Below are positions 60,201 through 64,000 of a stretch of 64,000 nucleotides of DNA, in pieces. A program made the translations under genes and the position numbers. How positions within the stretch are numbered: position 1 is the stretch's first letter; each line of letters starts with the position of its first letter. The notes beneath the pieces are model-generated. The model did no database searches and was not told where the DNA came from. It worked only from the letters and a program-made list of their open reading frames with translations. This DNA is from Pterois miles (Eukaryota > Chordata > Actinopteri > Perciformes > Scorpaenidae), in assembly GCA_947000775.1 (NCBI GenBank), contig CAMQGK010000299.1, positions 124,001-188,000 of the forward strand, written 5' to 3'.

Positions 60201-63200
60201 AAAAAAACGTCATAGTATAGTATGTCGAAATTTTTTCGATTAAAACGTCAAATTTTTTTGATGTTGAAAAAAATCATGGAAACGGTCGTAATATAGCATG
60301 TAAAATGATTCTATGGTGGAATAAAGTCATTTCGTGAAATGTTAGAAAATTTTACAAAAAAAAAAGTCATAGTATAGCATGTCGAAACTTTTTGATAAAA
60401 ACGACAAATTTTTTTGATGTTGAAAAAATCATGAAAACGGTCGTATTATAGCATGTAGAATGATTCTATTGTGGAGTAAAGTAATTTCCCTAAATGTTGG
60501 AAAATTTTACAAGAAAACGTCATAGTATAGTATGTCGAAATGTTTCGATGAAAACGTCAAAAATTTTTTTATGTTGAAACAAATCATGAAAACGGTCATA
60601 TTATGGCATGTAAAATGATTATATGGTGGAAAAAGACATTTCCTGAAATGTTAGAAATTTAAAAAAAAAAAACGTCATAGTATAGTATGTCGAAATTTTT
60701 CGATGAAAACGTCAAATTTTTTTGATGTTGAAAAAAATCATGGAAACGGTCGTAATATAGCATGTAAAATGATTATATGGTGGAATAAAGTCATTTCGTG
60801 AAATGTTATAAAATTTTACAAAAAAAAACGTCATAGTATAGTATGTCGAAATTTTTCGATGACGACTTCAAATTTTTTTGATGTTGAAAAAAATCATGGA
60901 AACGGTCATATTATAGCATGTAAAATGATTCTATGGTTGTATAAAGTCATTTCCTGAAATGTTGAAAAATTTTACAAAAAAAACATCATAGTATAGTATG
61001 TCGAAATTTTTCGATGAAAACGTCAAATTTTTTTGATGTTGAAAAAAGTCATGAAAATGGTCATATTGTAGCATGTAAAATGATTATATGGTGGAATAAA
61101 GTCATTTCCTTAAATGTTGGAAAATTTTACAAAAAAACGTCATAGTATAGATGTCAAAATTTTCGATGAAAACGCAAAAATTTTATGTTGAAACAAATCA
61201 TGAAAACGGTCATATTATAGCATGTAAAATGATTATATGGTGGAAAAAGACATTTCCTGAAATGTTAGAAATTAAAAAAAAAAAAAAACGTCATAGTATA
61301 GTATGTCGAAATTTTTCGATGAAAACGTCAAATTTTTTTGATGTTGAAAAAAATCATGGAAAAGGTCGTAATATAGCATGTAAAATGATTCTATGGTGGA
61401 ATAAAGTCATTTCGTGAAATGTTATAAAATTTTACAAAAAAAAACGTCATAGTATAGTATGTCGAAATTTTTCGATGACGACTTCAAATTTTTTTGATGT
61501 TGAAAAAAATCATAAAAAACAGTCATATTATAGCATGTAAAATGATTATATGGTGGAAAAAGACATTTCCTGAAATGTTGGAAATTTAAAAAAAAAAAAA
61601 ACGTCATAGTATAGCATGTCGAAACTTTTTGATAAAAACGACAAATTTTTATGATGTAGAAAAAATCATGAAAACGGTCGTATTATAGCATGTAAAATGA
61701 TTCTATGGTTGTATAAAGTAATTTTGTGAAATGTTGAAAAATTTTACAAAAAAAACATCATAGTATAGTATGTTGAAATTTTTTGATAAAAACGTCAAAT
61801 TTTTTTGATGTTGAAAAAATCATGACAACGGTCGTATTATAGCATGAAAAATGATTCTATGGTGGAATAAAGTCATTTCGTGAAATGTTGGAAAATTTTA
61901 CAAAAAAAACATCACAGTATAGTATGTCGAAATTTTTCGATGAAAACGTCAAAAAAATTTTATGTTGAAACAAATCATGAAAATGGTCATATTATAGCAT
62001 GTAAAATGATTATATGGTGGAATAAAGTCATTTCCTTAAATGTTGGAAAATTTTACAAAAAAACGTCATAGTATAGTATGTCGAAATTCTTCGATGAAAA
62101 CGTCAAATTTTTTTGATGTTGAAAAAAATCATGGAAACGGTCGTAATATAGCATGTAAAATGATTCTATGGTGGACTAAAGTCATTTCGTGAACTGTTAT
62201 AAAATTTTACAAAAAAAAACGTCATAGTATAGTATGTCGAAATTTTTCGATGACGACTTCAAATTTTTTTGATGTTGAAAAAAATCATGAAAACAGTCAT
62301 ATTATAGCATGTAAAATGATTATATGGTGGAAAAAGACATTTCCTGAAATGTTGGATATTTAAAAAAAAAAAAAAAAACGTCATAGTATAGCATGTCGAA
62401 ATTTTTTGATAAAAACGTTAAATTTTTTTGATGTTGAAAAAATCATGACAACGGTCGTATTATAGCATGAAAAATGATTCTATGGTGGAATAAAGTCATT
62501 TCGTGAAATGTTGGAAAATTTTACAAAAAAAACATCACAGTATAGTATGTCGAAATTTTTCGATGAAAACGTCAAAAAAATTTTTATGTTGAAACAAATC
62601 ATGAAAACGGTCATATTATAGCATGTAAAATGATTATATGGTGGAAAAAGACATTTCCTGAAATGTTGGAAATTTAAAAAAAAAAAAAAAACGTCATAGT
62701 ATTGTATGTCGAAATTTTTTGATAAAAACGTCAAATTTTATTGATGTTGAAAAAAGTCATGAAAATGGTCATATTGTAGCATGTAAAATGATTATATGGT
62801 GGAATAAAGTCATTTCCTTAAATGTTGGAAAATTTTACAAAAAAACGTCATAGTATAGTATGTCGAAATTTTTCGATGAAAACGTCAAATTTTTTTGATG
62901 TTGAAAAAAATCATGGAAACGGTCGTAATATAGCATGTAAAATGATTCTATGGTGGAATAAAGTCATTTCGTGAAATGTTATAAAATTTTACAAAAAAAA
63001 ACGTCATAGTATAGTATGTCGAAATTTTTCGATGACGACTTCAAATTTTTTTGATGTTGAAAAAAATCATGAAAACAGTCATATTATAGCATGTAAAATG
63101 ATTATATGGTGGAAAAAGACATTTCCTGAAATGTTGGAAATTTAAAAAAAAAAAAAACGTCATAGTATAGTATGTCGAAATTTTTTGATAAAAACGAGAA

Positions 63201-64000
63201 ATTTTTTTGATGTTGAAAAAATCATGAAAACGGTCGTATTACAGCATGTAAAATGATTCTATGGTGGAATAAAGTCATTTCGTGAAATGTTGGAAAATTT
63301 TCCAAAAAAAAACGTCATAGTATAGTATGTCGAAATTTTTCGATGAAAACGTCAAAAAAAATTTTATGTTGAAAAAAATCATGAAAACTGTCATATTATA
63401 GCATGTAAAATGATTATATGGTGGAAAAAGACATTTCCTGAAATGTTGGAAATTTAAAAAAAAAAAAAAACGTCATAGTATAGCATGTCGAAACTTTTTG
63501 ATAAAAACGACAAATTTTTATGATGTAGAAAAAATCATGAAAACGGTCGTATTATAGCATGTAAAATGATTCTATGGTTGTATAAAGTAATTTTGTGAAA
63601 TGTTGAAAAATTTTACAAAAAAAACATCATAGTATAGTATGTTGAAATTTTTTGATAAAAACGTCAAATTTTTTTGATGTTGAAAAAATCATGACAACGG
63701 TCGTATTATAGCATGAAAAATGATTCTATGGTGGAATAAAGTCATTTCGTGAAATGTTGGAAAATTTTACAAAAAAAACATCAAGTATAGTATGTCGAAA
63801 TTTTTCGATGAAAACGTCAAAAAAATTTTATGTTGAAAAAATCATGAAAATGGTCATATTATAGCATGTAAAATGATTATATGGTGGAATAAAGTATTTC
63901 TTAAATGTTGGAAAATTTTAAAAAAAAGCATAGTATAGTATGTCGAAATTTTCGATGAAAAGAAATTTTTTGATGTTGAAAAAAATATGGAAGGTGTAAT
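57290..64000. repeat. 156-157 bp satellite array, about 42 monomers
   Basis: Cores catagtatagtatgtcg recur at intervals near 156-158 bp (for example 58805, 58961, 59119, 59277, 59432). Each monomer runs core, gaaatttttcgatgaaaacg, ttttttgatgttgaaaaaa, tcatgaaaacggtcatatta, tagcatgtaaaatgatt, ctatggtggaataaagtcat, ttcgtgaaatgttggaaaat, then an A-run. Many monomers carry the dyad TCGAAATTTTTCGA. The A-run length varies. The array continues past the window end. No coding role; short ORFs here are products of periodicity. Confidence 0.95.

Noticed and set aside
57700..62734. Several 60-88 residue open frames with repeated HENGHIIACKMI or FSSKNFDILYYDVFF motifs
   Set aside because: They are translations of the 157-bp satellite. 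The repetition reflects the monomer, and A-run length changes break the frame in most monomers.
53218..64000. CRISPR-like array
   Set aside because: Eukaryotic context; repeats are tandem and degenerate without unique spacers of constant length, and no cas genes are present.

Overview
The window is vertebrate nuclear DNA, almost certainly from a teleost and probably a percomorph. Reasons: one large spliced gene with GT-AG introns; introns full of fish-type MITEs, hAT-like elements, SINEs and LINE fragments; long TG and AT microsatellites; and an AT-rich satellite after the gene. Nothing bacterial or viral was recognised. The species cannot be named from the sequence.

The only protein-coding gene I can support is mrtfa (also called mkl1 or MAL), a myocardin-related transcription factor that coactivates SRF. 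It lies on the + strand from 3642 to 51705. I traced 18 coding exons per transcript, and every junction is phase-consistent. There are two alternative first coding exons. The distal one (ATG 3642) matches the SPQSEAV...ELQELSLQP...ERKN start of the long MRTF isoforms. The proximal one (ATG 24469) encodes MLDTNHCLSF...YHSLKE. Both end in phase 1 and join the same RPEL1 exon at 32454. The predicted proteins are 1,239 aa (distal) and 1,241 aa (proximal). Domain order is three RPEL actin-binding motifs, basic box, Q-rich segment, SAP domain, leucine zipper, a very long Gln-rich stretch, the QQMDDLFDIL motif and a C-terminal activation domain ending LQLHW. Compared with human MRTF-A (about 930 aa), most of the extra length is the Gln-rich stretch, plus a Gly/Ser linker in the activation domain.

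Layout: 1-3576, upstream flank or 5' intron with repeats. 3577-3765, distal first coding exon. 3766-23890, a roughly 20 kb intron rich in transposons. 23890-24598, proximal first exon with a 5' UTR carrying short uORFs. 24599-38842, two large introns around the RPEL1 exon. 38843-51705, the main exon cluster. 51706 to about 52690, 3' UTR with AATAAA at 52664. About 53218-64000, a tandem-repeat domain.

The introns hold several Russian-doll insertions. One hAT-like element (21379-22939) has a perfect 8-bp target duplication and two further elements inside it. A similar three-layer nest lies at 29850-31393. Two copies of one SINE have perfect 13-bp and 15-bp target duplications. An (AT)n tract of about 104 bp sits between perfect 15-bp inverted arms.

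The right sixth of the window is satellite DNA. A short unit (core CATAGTATAGTATGTCG, about 20-45 bp) reverses strand at a perfect 19-bp hairpin near 54260 and is interrupted by an internally deleted LINE. After about 57290 it passes into a 156-157 bp monomer of about 42 copies that contains the same core. Monomer subtypes recur in an A-B-C-D order, an early higher-order repeat. This satellite is the best candidate for something undescribed here. No new enzymatic or defence system was seen.
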